DNA of 53,620 nucleotides from Alistipes sp. (lineage in GTDB: Bacteria > Bacteroidota > Bacteroidia > Bacteroidales > Rikenellaceae): the NCBI GenBank assembly GCA_017623115.1, contig JAGAPT010000044.1:1-53620 (forward strand), written 5' to 3'. The position numbers and the translations under genes were made by a program. Positions 18,791-26,233 of this stretch are shown piece by piece; the first letter of the stretch is position 1, and each line of letters begins with the position of its first letter. Below the pieces are notes generated by a model. It was given only the letters and a program-made list of their open reading frames with translations, did no database searches and was not told the DNA's origin.

Positions 18791-18998
18791 GAAGTTTTAA
18801 GGTTCATTTAGGTTAGTAGTTTTAGGTTGGTTGAGGAGAACGGCAGGTTGCGACGCAACGGGCGTTGCTAAGATTCCTCGGCGGTGCTCGTCGAAAGAAT
18901 CGAATACCTACCGCTCGACTCGTTTTTTTTTGACCCGAGGGGGTCTCCCCTTAAGTCGAAAAAAGGTTCAATGTCTAAGGCATTGAACCTTTTTTTTG
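18791..18998 (+). ncRNA. Candidate structured small RNA or leader RNA
   Basis: A perfect promoter starts a transcript near 18791 that has no plausible protein frame and ends at a strong terminator (18961-18997); an earlier T9 run lies at 18923-18931. Internal pairing is visible: a GAGGA/TCCTC helix (18833-18837 with 18875-18879) enclosing a GTTGC-type hairpin, flanked by an imperfect GGTTGGT/ACCTACC helix. The 5' AAGGTTCA at 18799-18806 repeats the left arm of the terminator. It can therefore pair with the terminator's right arm (18984-18991), closing a long rod or acting as an antiterminator. A 6S-like RNA or an attenuated leader is possible; I see no SRP, RNase P or tmRNA signature. Apart from this RNA and the porin promoter region, 18608-19224 holds no gene that I can see. 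Confidence 0.6.
18961..18997 (+). terminator. Terminator of the candidate small RNA
   Basis: A 13-bp perfect stem (18961-18973 with 18981-18993), a 7-nt loop and a T-run make this one of the best terminators in the window. Confidence 0.92.
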
Positions 18999-19098
18999 TG
19001 CTTGCAAGGGGCGGGTGTATCCGCGGTGGATAATTGGCGTTTTTATCGACGGCGATACCTCCTGTTGTAAATTCATGAACATAAAAATCTCATAAAAT

Positions 19099-19130
19099 CT
19101 TGTTTTTTTCGTGTAATTAAACTATATTTG
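19099..19130 (+). promoter_or_regulatory. Promoter of the porin operon
   Basis: TATATTTG at 19123-19130 is preceded by CTTG at 19099-19102 with a 20-base spacer. The transcript would start near 19135, giving a leader of about 90 nt. Confidence 0.75.
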
Positions 19131-19142
19131 TTATGAGAAATC

Positions 19143-19189
19143 CGCAAATATAGGCTTTGGGGGCAAACCCAAAGCCCGTATTCTTTGCG
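19143..19189 (+). promoter_or_regulatory. Long hairpin in the porin leader
   Basis: A 9-bp perfect stem (19153-19161 with 19168-19176) is extended by CGCAAA/TTTGCG (19143-19148 with 19184-19189). There is no following T-run, so it is not a terminator. It may stabilise the message or bind a regulator. Confidence 0.6.
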
Positions 19190-19224
19190 ACAAAAACAAC
19201 TATTCACTTAAATTTTAAGTATTT

Positions 19225-20721
19225 ATGAAAAAACTTTTACTTTCGATGGCACTTGTATGCTTCGGCGTGGGTGCATTTGCTCAGCAGGAGACTGCAAAGG
19301 CTGTGAATCAGTATGGCCAAGAGGTGAAGTCGTTGCCCGTTGAGGCTACGGTTCAGGATGGTATCCTCGTGTTCCAGAACAAGAATGCCAACTACAAGAT
19401 GTGGTTCGACGTTCGTCTGCAGGCTGATGCTGCCGTATTCTTCGATGAGCCGGGTTATGCTGACAAGATTGGTAACGGTATGTCGTTGCGTCGTACCCGT
19501 TTCGCCATCAAGGCACAGCTCGACAAGAACTGGTATGGTGAGTTCGACACCGACTGGACGAGCGGTACGCCCGAGATTAAGGACGCTATCATCGCCTTCA
19601 CGGGTTTGAAGAACTTCGAGTTCAAGGCCGGTAACTTCAAGGAGAACTTCTCGATTCAGCGTAACACGACCTCGCGCTACCTCGTATTCATGGAGCGTCC
19701 GATGGTAACTTCGCTGGCTCCTTCGCGCCACCTTGGTTTCAATGTACGCTATGCCAATAAGTTCTTCTGGGCTTCGGCCGGTATCTTCGGTCCCGAGCTG
19801 AAGGATTCGGAGGCAATGGGCTTCATGCAGGACTACAACAAGGACTTCGGTATGAACGAGGGTCTGTCGTACACGGGTAAGGTTGTCTTCCGTCCGATCA
19901 ACAACCCTGATGCTTCGTTGCACATTGGTGCTGCTTTCTCGTATCGCAACCCCAAGACCACGGGCTTCAAGTTCAAGGATTTCGAGGAGCTGCTCGATGA
20001 GGAGGAGAATCCCGACATCGTTGAGGCTATCGACAATGGCGAGTTCGGTGAGCTCGATGTAATCGGTACCGCTATGGACGCTCGCAACTCGACCGACATC
20101 AACCGCAAGAAATATGTAAACTCGGGTGACCTGATTGGTGTTGACTATGAGACGGCTTGGACGATTGAGTTGGCCGGTCACTACAAGGGTCTGCGCTATG
20201 AGGCTGCTTACATCGCTCGCACGGCTCACATGAACGAGGCTGTCAACAAGGTGGTTTATGCCAAGAATCCGTTCAGCAGCTACACCGGTGACGGTTGGTA
20301 TGCACAGGCTTCGTACATGCTCTTTGGTGGTTCGCAGTCGTACGACTCGAATGGTGCTAAGTACAACCGCACGACTTCGGGTCGCAGCTGGGGTGACCTT
20401 GAGGTGGCTGCCCGCTACCAGGAGATGGACCTCACCGATGCCAAGTTCGATGGTGACAAACTCGTCAGCGGTATCACCGGTGGTAAGGCCAAGATGTTCG
20501 AGCTCGGTCTGAACTACTATCCCATCAAGAACGTGAAGATCATGCTCAACTGGGCTTTGGTTGACCAGGATAAGTTCGCCAACGGTAAGGGTAAGGACAA
20601 GGGTAAGTTCAATGTAGGTTACGACAAGAACGGCGAACCTACGAAGAAGTGGTCGGAGGTTGTCGGCAAGGGTGGTGTTGACTACCAGATGCTGATGATG
20701 CGTTTCCAGGTTGCATTCTAA
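19225..20721 (+). CDS. OprP/OprO-type anion porin
   Basis: This is a 498-aa outer-membrane beta-barrel of the phosphate/polyphosphate-selective porin (Porin_O_P) type. A clear signal peptide (MKKLLLSMALVCFGVGAFAQ, cut near AQ-QE) is followed by alternating strands. The family-typical start is MSLRRTRFAIKAQLDKNWYG, then GEFDTDW, EFKAGNFKENFSI and FMERP. The chain ends in an aromatic strand with a terminal Phe (QMLMMRFQVAF), as required for barrel assembly. Codon bias is strong (TTC, GGT, AAG), suggesting high expression. It leads a tight run with two cytosolic proteins, the second a CYTH triphosphatase type. That context favours phosphate, pyrophosphate or polyphosphate as solute, but carboxylates or other anions remain possible since Bacteroidetes homologues are poorly studied. 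Confidence 0.87.
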   Translation: MKKLLLSMALVCFGVGAFAQQETAKAVNQYGQEVKSLPVEATVQDGILVFQNKNANYKMWFDVRLQADAAVFFDEPGYADKIGNGMSLRRTRFAIKAQLDKNWYGEFDTDWTSGTPEIKDAIIAFTGLKNFEFKAGNFKENFSIQRNTTSRYLVFMERPMVTSLAPSRHLGFNVRYANKFFWASAGIFGPELKDSEAMGFMQDYNKDFGMNEGLSYTGKVVFRPINNPDASLHIGAAFSYRNPKTTGFKFKDFEELLDEEENPDIVEAIDNGEFGELDVIGTAMDARNSTDINRKKYVNSGDLIGVDYETAWTIELAGHYKGLRYEAAYIARTAHMNEAVNKVVYAKNPFSSYTGDGWYAQASYMLFGGSQSYDSNGAKYNRTTSGRSWGDLEVAARYQEMDLTDAKFDGDKLVSGITGGKAKMFELGLNYYPIKNVKIMLNWALVDQDKFANGKGKDKGKFNVGYDKNGEPTKKWSEVVGKGGVDYQMLMMRFQVAF

Positions 20722-20739
20722 TCATACCATATTATAATT

Positions 20740-21384
20740 ATGGCTAAAGAGAAGATGGAGATTGGTGCCATCTCGAAACCGCGTTTCGAGTTCCGCTCGT
20801 TTGGTCAGTGCTTCTGTGAGGCACACAAGCGTATGGCACGTCTGTCGGTGCCCGTACCCGAGAAGGTGTGGGAGCGCGAGAGCGACGAAATCTATATCAT
20901 TTCGCGCACGAACGATATCAACAACACGAAGATTCGTGATGGCAAGATGGATATCAAGACCTATGTGCAGACCGTTGACGGCCTCGAACAGTGGAATCCG
21001 CTGATGAAGGGCGAGTTCCCGATCGCCGCATCGGTACTCAAAGAGGAGGTATTCCCCGCATTCATGGTCGAGATGCCCGAGCTGACGAAGGAGGTCTACA
21101 CCTACGAGGAGTTTATCTCGATGGTGGAGCAACACCCCGACTTGGCCGCTGTCCGCGTACACAAGCAGCGTTTCGGCTATATGGTCAATGATACGATCTG
21201 CGAGGTAGGTAATGTCCTGATCAACGGCGCAAAGGTCGTTACGATCAACTCCGAATCGACCGAGATCGAGGATATCAAGAAGACGATTGCCGACGTCGGC
21301 TTGGAGGGTGTCGAGAACATCAACTACCTGCAAGCCATCAAGCGCGTGATCGGTATGTCGAACAAACCTTTGGCTAACGAATAA
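20740..21384 (+). CDS. Unrecognised cytosolic protein, possibly CYTH-like
   Basis: A 214-aa soluble protein with no signal peptide or membrane segment, 18 bases after the porin and 5 bases before the CYTH gene, so clearly in the same operon. I do not recognise it with certainty. The N-terminal strand PRFEFRSFGQCF, the pattern SDEIYIISRTND and the Lys/Arg-rich strand TKIRDGKMDIKTYVQ resemble the alternating charged strands of CYTH-type tunnel folds. However, the classic ExExK start is not intact (it reads F-E-F-R). A C-terminal helix-rich part (about residues 150-214) follows. If the resemblance holds, it would be a second, divergent tunnel protein beside the canonical one; otherwise it is simply a conserved operon partner. 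Codon use matches its neighbours. Confidence 0.6.
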   Translation: MAKEKMEIGAISKPRFEFRSFGQCFCEAHKRMARLSVPVPEKVWERESDEIYIISRTNDINNTKIRDGKMDIKTYVQTVDGLEQWNPLMKGEFPIAASVLKEEVFPAFMVEMPELTKEVYTYEEFISMVEQHPDLAAVRVHKQRFGYMVNDTICEVGNVLINGAKVVTINSESTEIEDIKKTIADVGLEGVENINYLQAIKRVIGMSNKPLANE

Positions 21385-21389
21385 GCACT

Positions 21390-21860
21390 ATGGCACAGGA
21401 GATTGAAAGAAAATTCCTCGTGGTGGGCGATTTCAAGCCGGAGGCATTCAAGGCAACCCGCATCATTCAGGGTTACCTGAGTTCGGTTCCCGAGCGCACG
21501 GTACGCGTTCGCGTAAAGGGCGAGAAGGGCTTTATTACCATCAAGGGTATCGGTAGCGCAAGCGGTGCAAGCCGTTTCGAGTGGGAGAAGGAGATCCCCA
21601 CCGAGGAGGCCGAGCAGTTGCTGGCGATTTGCGAGCCGGGCGTGATCGACAAGACGCGCTATCTCGTAAAGTCGGGCGAGCATACCTTCGAAGTAGACGA
21701 GTTCTACGGTGATAACGATGGTTTGACGGTAGCCGAGGTAGAACTTGCATCCGAAGAGGAGGCCTTCGTGAAGCCGGCATGGCTGGGCGAGGAGGTAACG
21801 GGTGATGTGAAGTACTACAACTCGATGCTGATGAAGAACCCCTACAAAAATTGGAAATAA
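21390..21860 (+). CDS. CYTH domain protein (inorganic triphosphatase type)
   Basis: The 156-aa product is a single-domain CYTH/TTM protein. Family members hydrolyse tripolyphosphate or related triphosphates in a metal-dependent tunnel. The hallmark ExExK is present at residues 4-8 (EIERK). The expected charged strands follow: RTVRVRVKGEKGFITIKG, FEWEKEIP, DKTRYLV, FEVDEFYG and VAEVELASEEE. The length is standard for the short bacterial group. It is the third gene of the porin operon and is followed by a strong terminator. Location is cytosolic. In this context a role in breaking down imported or internal short-chain polyphosphate is an inference; the fold assignment is firm. Confidence 0.92.
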   Translation: MAQEIERKFLVVGDFKPEAFKATRIIQGYLSSVPERTVRVRVKGEKGFITIKGIGSASGASRFEWEKEIPTEEAEQLLAICEPGVIDKTRYLVKSGEHTFEVDEFYGDNDGLTVAEVELASEEEAFVKPAWLGEEVTGDVKYYNSMLMKNPYKNWK

Positions 21861-21874
21861 CCAACGACTATGAC

Positions 21875-21908
21875 AACGGAGGGGAGAATTGCTCCCCTCC
21901 GTTTTTTA
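21875..21908 (+). terminator. Terminator after the CYTH gene
   Basis: A 12-bp perfect stem (21875-21886 with 21892-21903) with a 5-nt loop is followed by TTTTT. No clear promoter is seen between it and the SLC13 gene, so that gene may depend on read-through. Confidence 0.9.
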
Positions 21909-21930
21909 ATCCAACAAACTTCCCGCAACG

Positions 21931-23610
21931 ATGAAGGAGCAAGAGAAACAGCAACCTGCGGTGTTCGATCCGCTGGATATGAACAACTATAAAATCGAGA
22001 AGCTGCCCAAAATGGAAAAATCCACTTTTGAGAAGTGGATGGCTCGCTGGGGAGGACCATTGGCAATCCTTGCCTTTATCCTGGTCTATTGGGTTGTGGA
22101 TATACCATTTATCGACAACTTAAAAGAGAGTGATTTTATTCCGGCTGAGGTTGTTGTGGAGCAGGCTGACGGTACGACGATTACCACACAGCCGGCACCC
22201 GACAAGAGTGTCAAAAAGGCGGTGCAGTTTATCCAGACGAATGGCATGGAGGACTTTACGCGTGCCAACTATGCCATGCTCGCCATCTTCTTGGCTGCCA
22301 TCATTTTGTGGATTACGGAGGCAATCCCCAACTATTTGACGGCTCTGCTGGTCATCCTGGGATTGGTGCTCACCGAGGTGACCTCCCAAAAGGAGGCCTT
22401 TGCGCAGCTCGGACACCCCGTTATGTGGCTCAACATCCTTTCGTTTGTCTTGGCTTCGATGCTCGTGAAGACCAAGGCCGCCCGACGATTGGCTCTGTGG
22501 TTTGTCATCCGCTTCGGCCATTCGGCAAGCGGTGTCTTTTTCAGCTTCCTCATTATCAATGTCATCTTGTCGGCATTTATCTCGGCCACGACCGTGAAGG
22601 CTGCGATTCTGTTGCCTATCTTTATGGTTGTCGCCGCTGTGTATGGTGCCTCGAACGGCAATCGCAACAACTTTGGTCGCAACATCGTGCTGCAGAACCT
22701 CTTCCAGGTGAATATCGGTGCCAGCGGATTCCTGACCGGCTCGGGTGCCAACCTGCTGGCTGCATCGCTTATCGGTGGTGCGCTGGGTATCACCTCGATT
22801 AGTTATAGCGATTGGTTTGTGGCGGCCTTCCCGCTGGCTATCCTGCTGCTCTTCATCGGCTGGTGGATTGGCGTGAAGGTCATCTTCCCGATTCCGGAGG
22901 AGGAGCGCAAGCCGCAAATCGAGGGTGGCCTGGCCAAATTGCGGGTCGAACTCGAGTCGATGGGTAAGATGGACCTGGAAGAGATCAAATCGATTGTCAT
23001 CTTCGTGGGTGTCTTGGCAATGTGGGCCACGGATAAACTCCACGGCATTGATGCTACGACCGTCGCCTTCATCGGTGCGGTGATTGCCCTGCTGCCGGGT
23101 GTCGGTGTGGTCAAATGGAATGATGTCGATATTCCGTGGCACCTGATGTTGTTCTCGGCCGGTGCCTACGCCATTGGTGCCGGACTGGATGCTACGGCAC
23201 TCCCGAAGAGCATGGTGGATGTCCTCTTCAACAGCCTCGGCGTGACGGAAGCAACCCCCTTCTGGGTATTGTATTTGCTTTTGACGGCTATGATGCTCTT
23301 CTCGGCGCTGCTCTTCCAGTCGAAGACGATGCGTGCCCTGATTTTCATCCCGATTGCCATTGGTGTGGCGCAGAAGTTCGGCTATCCCATCATGAGTCTG
23401 GCATTCCCCGTAGCCCTCTTGATTGAGCATGTCTATGTGCTGCCCTTCAACTCGAAGCCGGCAGCCCTGCTCTACACGACCAACCACTATAGCTGGAGCG
23501 ATACCTTCCGCTTTGGCTTTACGATGATGATGATTGGCTGGGTGATGATTATCATCTGGGGTGAGACCGTACTGCGTTGGTTGGGATACACGGAGGGGCT
23601 GTTCTTCTAA
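21931..23610 (+). CDS. SLC13/DASS-family anion permease
   Basis: This 559-aa inner-membrane protein has about 12 hydrophobic segments and the layout of divalent-anion:Na+ symporters. A cytosolic N-terminus (~45 residues) precedes the first segment, and a hydrophilic loop (about residues 60-105) precedes FLAAIILWITEAIP, the DASS landmark. The two SNT motifs that hold Na+ and substrate are altered: the first reads ISATTVKAAILLPI (S-A-T) and the second FQSKTMRALIFIPI (S-K-T), so both Asn are missing and a Lys appears in the second. This hints at changed ion coupling. Family substrates include sulfate, phosphate and dicarboxylates. It follows the CYTH gene by 70 bases, across a terminator, and precedes the unknown membrane protein by 32 bases. 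Confidence 0.88.
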   Translation: MKEQEKQQPAVFDPLDMNNYKIEKLPKMEKSTFEKWMARWGGPLAILAFILVYWVVDIPFIDNLKESDFIPAEVVVEQADGTTITTQPAPDKSVKKAVQFIQTNGMEDFTRANYAMLAIFLAAIILWITEAIPNYLTALLVILGLVLTEVTSQKEAFAQLGHPVMWLNILSFVLASMLVKTKAARRLALWFVIRFGHSASGVFFSFLIINVILSAFISATTVKAAILLPIFMVVAAVYGASNGNRNNFGRNIVLQNLFQVNIGASGFLTGSGANLLAASLIGGALGITSISYSDWFVAAFPLAILLLFIGWWIGVKVIFPIPEEERKPQIEGGLAKLRVELESMGKMDLEEIKSIVIFVGVLAMWATDKLHGIDATTVAFIGAVIALLPGVGVVKWNDVDIPWHLMLFSAGAYAIGAGLDATALPKSMVDVLFNSLGVTEATPFWVLYLLLTAMMLFSALLFQSKTMRALIFIPIAIGVAQKFGYPIMSLAFPVALLIEHVYVLPFNSKPAALLYTTNHYSWSDTFRFGFTMMMIGWVMIIIWGETVLRWLGYTEGLFF

Positions 23611-23642
23611 TGCATAGATAGCAAGCGAAATAAGGCGAAACG

Positions 23643-25106
23643 ATGATTGACATTACGACCAAAATACACGATCAGTTTTCGATCGAGTTTAAGGTGGGCT
23701 TTGTGACCCGTCGCAAGATGCGTCACAACGACTTCTCGGTCTATATGTGGATTTTTGTGCCCAATTCGCTGGATATCAACCCGTCGACCTACTCGAAAGC
23801 GAACTTCTATCGGGATGTGAAATCGAATGTGCGCTTGATTACGCCTCGCTATCTGATGCGCGATATTGTCAATGGGAAGGAGTCTCCGGCCGAACGGGTG
23901 CGGCAGGCTATGACCCATATGGCTAGCGATCCGACCCGCACGGCCATTGCCGAATACGAGAGCCAAATCAAGATCTTTGCGGCGATTGTGAAGAGCGCAT
24001 TGCGTGAGGAGGTGCTCCATATCTGCTCGGGCAATCAACAGTGCGAGGATGTATGCCTCCTCTGCCAAGCCTATTGCAGCAATGCCAAGCAGATTCTCGA
24101 TACCTACCGCTCGCTGCGGCAGATTATCAACACCCCGACCATTACGGAACAGGTGCGGGGCTCGTTCCGCTATGGGGATGAGTTTATGAGTTACACGCTC
24201 AATCAGTCGACCTACCGACTCATCAAATGGTTGGCGCAAAACAGGGAACTTTTTGCCGAGCAGATTGAGCAACTATCGCAACTCCTGCGACGGGAAGGGG
24301 AGTATCGGAAGAAGATGAACTACCAGGTGGTCGACAAGGAGGATCGCTTGGAGAATCGCAACTTGATATATACGCACGGAGTGCTGAAAAAATATGTCGA
24401 AAGTGCACTCTATCTGCGTGTCCCCAAGAAGCGCGATGGCGTGATGATTGAGCAGATCTACCTGAGTATTGCCGCCGGCTTGTCGATGATTTTTGCGACC
24501 ATCATCAGCTTCTATTTCCAACAACGATACGGTAATTTTACCTGGCCCTTCTTTGTGGTGCTGGTCATCAGTTACATGGGCAAGGATCGTATCAAGGAGT
24601 TGGCACGCTACTACTTTGCACACCGCAAGGGGAGCAAATATTTCGATAATAAGGCCCGTATCTCGATTGGCGAACGGACGATTGGTTGGATTAAGGAGGG
24701 TGTGGACTTCCTGCAACGGACGAATATTCCACAGGAGGTGATGCGCCTGCGCCAACAACACCCTATCGCCCCGGCCGAACAATTGATTATGGATGATAAG
24801 GTGCTGCTGTATCGAAAATGGGTGCATATCGACCGCGAGCAACTTGTGGCACACAATGTCTACCATACGGATGGTATTAACGATATTATTCGCCTCAATG
24901 TCAACAATTTCATCCACAAGATGGACAACCCGTATATCTCGTTGCCGCAGATTGACGAGGCGAATAACCTCTATCGCGTGAATTGCAAGAAGGTTTACTT
25001 CCTCAATATCATCATGCAGTATCAGTATGATGGCAAAACAGACTATAAACGGTTTCGTGTTTCGCTGTCACGGGCCGGCATAGAATCTATCAAGGAGATG
25101 GAATAA
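23643..25106 (+). CDS. Unrecognised membrane protein paired with the SLC13 permease
   Basis: I do not recognise this 487-aa protein. It has a soluble N-terminal half (about residues 1-275) with a strand-rich start, a run of helices and a cysteine-rich patch (CSGNQQCEDVCLLCQAYC, near residue 130). Two adjacent membrane segments follow (IYLSIAAGLSMIFATIISFY and FTWPFFVVLVISYMG, about 280-320). A basic cytosolic C-terminal half of about 165 residues ends in strands YQYDGKTDYKRFRVSLSR. The four cysteines in CxxxxxCxxxCxxC spacing could bind metal. It lies 32 bases after the permease and is probably co-transcribed with it, suggesting a regulatory or accessory part in transport. Nothing indicates a catalytic site. 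Downstream is the tRNA-Glu promoter. Confidence 0.75.
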   Translation: MIDITTKIHDQFSIEFKVGFVTRRKMRHNDFSVYMWIFVPNSLDINPSTYSKANFYRDVKSNVRLITPRYLMRDIVNGKESPAERVRQAMTHMASDPTRTAIAEYESQIKIFAAIVKSALREEVLHICSGNQQCEDVCLLCQAYCSNAKQILDTYRSLRQIINTPTITEQVRGSFRYGDEFMSYTLNQSTYRLIKWLAQNRELFAEQIEQLSQLLRREGEYRKKMNYQVVDKEDRLENRNLIYTHGVLKKYVESALYLRVPKKRDGVMIEQIYLSIAAGLSMIFATIISFYFQQRYGNFTWPFFVVLVISYMGKDRIKELARYYFAHRKGSKYFDNKARISIGERTIGWIKEGVDFLQRTNIPQEVMRLRQQHPIAPAEQLIMDDKVLLYRKWVHIDREQLVAHNVYHTDGINDIIRLNVNNFIHKMDNPYISLPQIDEANNLYRVNCKKVYFLNIIMQYQYDGKTDYKRFRVSLSRAGIESIKEME

Positions 25107-25225
25107 CGGACCTGCGAAGGGATAGATGCGGATTTTTGCCGGATGATGATAAAAAATCTTGTTGCTGAAAATCAAATTGATAGCGTTTGTTTGATGGATT
25201 TTTTGTAATTTTTTTTCAGAAAAGG

Positions 25226-25257
25226 TTTGCAGGAACGAAAAACTTGCCTTATCTTTG
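25226..25257 (+). promoter_or_regulatory. Promoter of tRNA-Glu
   Basis: TTTG at 25226-25229, a 20-base spacer and TATCTTTG at 25250-25257 form a perfect promoter ending 15 bases before the tRNA. Confidence 0.88.
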
Positions 25258-25272
25258 CACCATCAAACCAAT

Positions 25273-25344
25273 GGTGGATTCATCTAAGGGCTAGGATACG
25301 TGCCTCTCACGCACGACATAGGGGTTCGAATCCCCTATCCACTA
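25273..25344 (+). tRNA. tRNA-Glu (anticodon CUC)
   Basis: The 72-nt cloverleaf folds cleanly: acceptor GGTGGAT with ATCCACT (first pair G-U), D-arm ATCT/GGAT, anticodon stem CGTGC/GCACG with loop CTCTCAC (anticodon CTC), 4-nt variable loop, and T-arm AGGGG-TTCGAAT-CCCCT. The CCA end is not encoded. It reads GAG codons, which are very frequent in this window. Its 3' end is duplicated 214 bases downstream. Confidence 0.93.
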
Positions 25345-25347
25345 CAA
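25329..25347 (+). repeat. tRNA 3'-end direct repeat, copy 1 (att-like)
   Basis: AATCCCCTATCCACTACAA spans the T-loop end through the discriminator base and 3 further bases. It is identical to 25543-25561. Confidence 0.85.
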
Positions 25348-25360
25348 CAACGAAGCAAGA

Positions 25361-25386
25361 AGATGTCGAATTTCGACATCTTTTTG
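25361..25386 (+). terminator. Terminator after tRNA-Glu
   Basis: A 9-bp stem (25361-25369 with 25373-25381), a 3-nt loop and a T-run follow the tRNA by 16 bases. Confidence 0.85.
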
Positions 25387-25542
25387 TTTTTTGGTCTATG
25401 GCGCAAATTGATTTGCTGCCATTAGGCCAAAAAATAAAAAAGGAGATTTATCGGCTACTTGCGGAGTGTCTGTTGTGAAGGCCCCTGCGGCGAGCAGAGG
25501 GGAAAGGCGTAATACGGAGCGACTGTAAGGAGCGCAGTAGTC

Positions 25543-25561
25543 AATCCCCTATCCACTACAA
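25543..25561 (+). repeat. tRNA 3'-end direct repeat, copy 2 (att-like)
   Basis: An exact 19-bp copy of the tRNA-Glu 3' end stands without the rest of the tRNA. Such duplications arise when elements integrate into tRNA genes. The 195 bp between the copies hold the tRNA terminator, a weak 26-codon frame (25398-25478) and small hairpins, but no integrase. Confidence 0.8.
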
Positions 25562-25574
25562 AAGAAACAAAAAA

Positions 25575-25708
25575 TATAAGGAGTGCTAATCGCACTCCTT
25601 TATTTTTTATTCATTCTGAAGCAGTTAGGGCGATTCGCCCCCAATCAAAAACTGTGAAAAATCGGGCGAAATACCGTCCAATCTTCGAAAAATCCTCTGA
25701 GAAGGGGA
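25575..25708 (+). repeat. Left inverted repeat of the B12 cassette
   Basis: Positions 25597-25708 match the reverse complement of the right copy with only two mismatches over about 112 bp. The outer end adds a similar hairpin. The repeat contains the palindrome GGGCGATTCGCCC and carries a terminator at its outer end. The inner end stops 75-100 bases before the B12 promoter. Confidence 0.92.
25580..25611. terminator. Terminator at the outer end of the left inverted repeat
   Basis: GGAGTGC/GCACTCC stem (25580-25586 with 25592-25598), 5-nt loop, then a T-rich tail; A-rich upstream sequence may allow function on both strands. Confidence 0.75.
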
Positions 25709-25806
25709 AGGGGATTGGAGTGATAAATGGGAAGGATGCGATGGGGTGGGTTGGCCAAGTTGCGATTTTTTTCGGCTATTGTGTGCATCCAATAAAAATA
25801 AATTAC

Positions 25807-25814
25807 TATCTTTG
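25807..25814 (+). promoter_or_regulatory. -7 element of the B12 uptake operon
   Basis: TATCTTTG lies about 12 bases before the riboswitch. The -33 position is weak (ATTG/TTGTG near 25778-25784). Confidence 0.75.
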
Positions 25815-25826
25815 CATTACATAAGG

Positions 25827-25996
25827 AGCCTTTACGGACTACGCGTTACGAAAGGTGAAAAGGGAATCCGGTGAGAAACCGGGACAATACCAGTTGCTGT
25901 AAATCCCACTCCGTCAGGAGGTTTTTATCGCACTCTTTGCCACTGATTATAAATCGGGAAGGCGCGATAAAAGGGACAAGTCAGAAGACCTGCCTT
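25827..25996 (+). promoter_or_regulatory. Cobalamin riboswitch
   Basis: The conserved blocks of an adenosylcobalamin-class aptamer occur in order: GGTGAAAAGGGAATCCGGTG, AAACCGGGACAATACC, a GCTGTAAATCC variant, GCCACTG, GGGAAGG, and the B12 box AGTCAGAAGACCTGCC (25979-25994). It sits directly behind a promoter and ahead of a B12 transport operon, so high cobalamin should repress the operon. The downstream 25997-26233 stretch is A/T-rich leader and must contain the expression platform; no clear intrinsic terminator is visible there, favouring translational control. Confidence 0.95.
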
Positions 25997-26233
25997 ATGT
26001 TTTAATGGATCTCTACCTGCTGGGATACGGGTCGAAATCAACATTTTTTAATTGCTTATTTTTTACGATTGTGCGTGGATGGCAAGGGCATATTGCATCT
26101 TGTTATCGCGTAGTTACCACTCCTATTTTTTGTGCGGAGCGGTTTGCTTTGTCCATAGGTATATAGGGCAATCTCGCAGGGGATAAGCAATTAAAACCTA
26201 CTGATTTAGTTGCAACATAACCCGCCCGAGTGC

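Noticed and set aside
18791-18998. Firm assignment of the RNA as 6S RNA
   Set aside because: The helices I can draw are imperfect and a covariance search is not possible here, so only a candidate RNA is reported.
25398-25478. A 26-codon frame between the tRNA 3'-end repeats
   Set aside because: No start context, no family pattern, and it lies in a probable integration scar.
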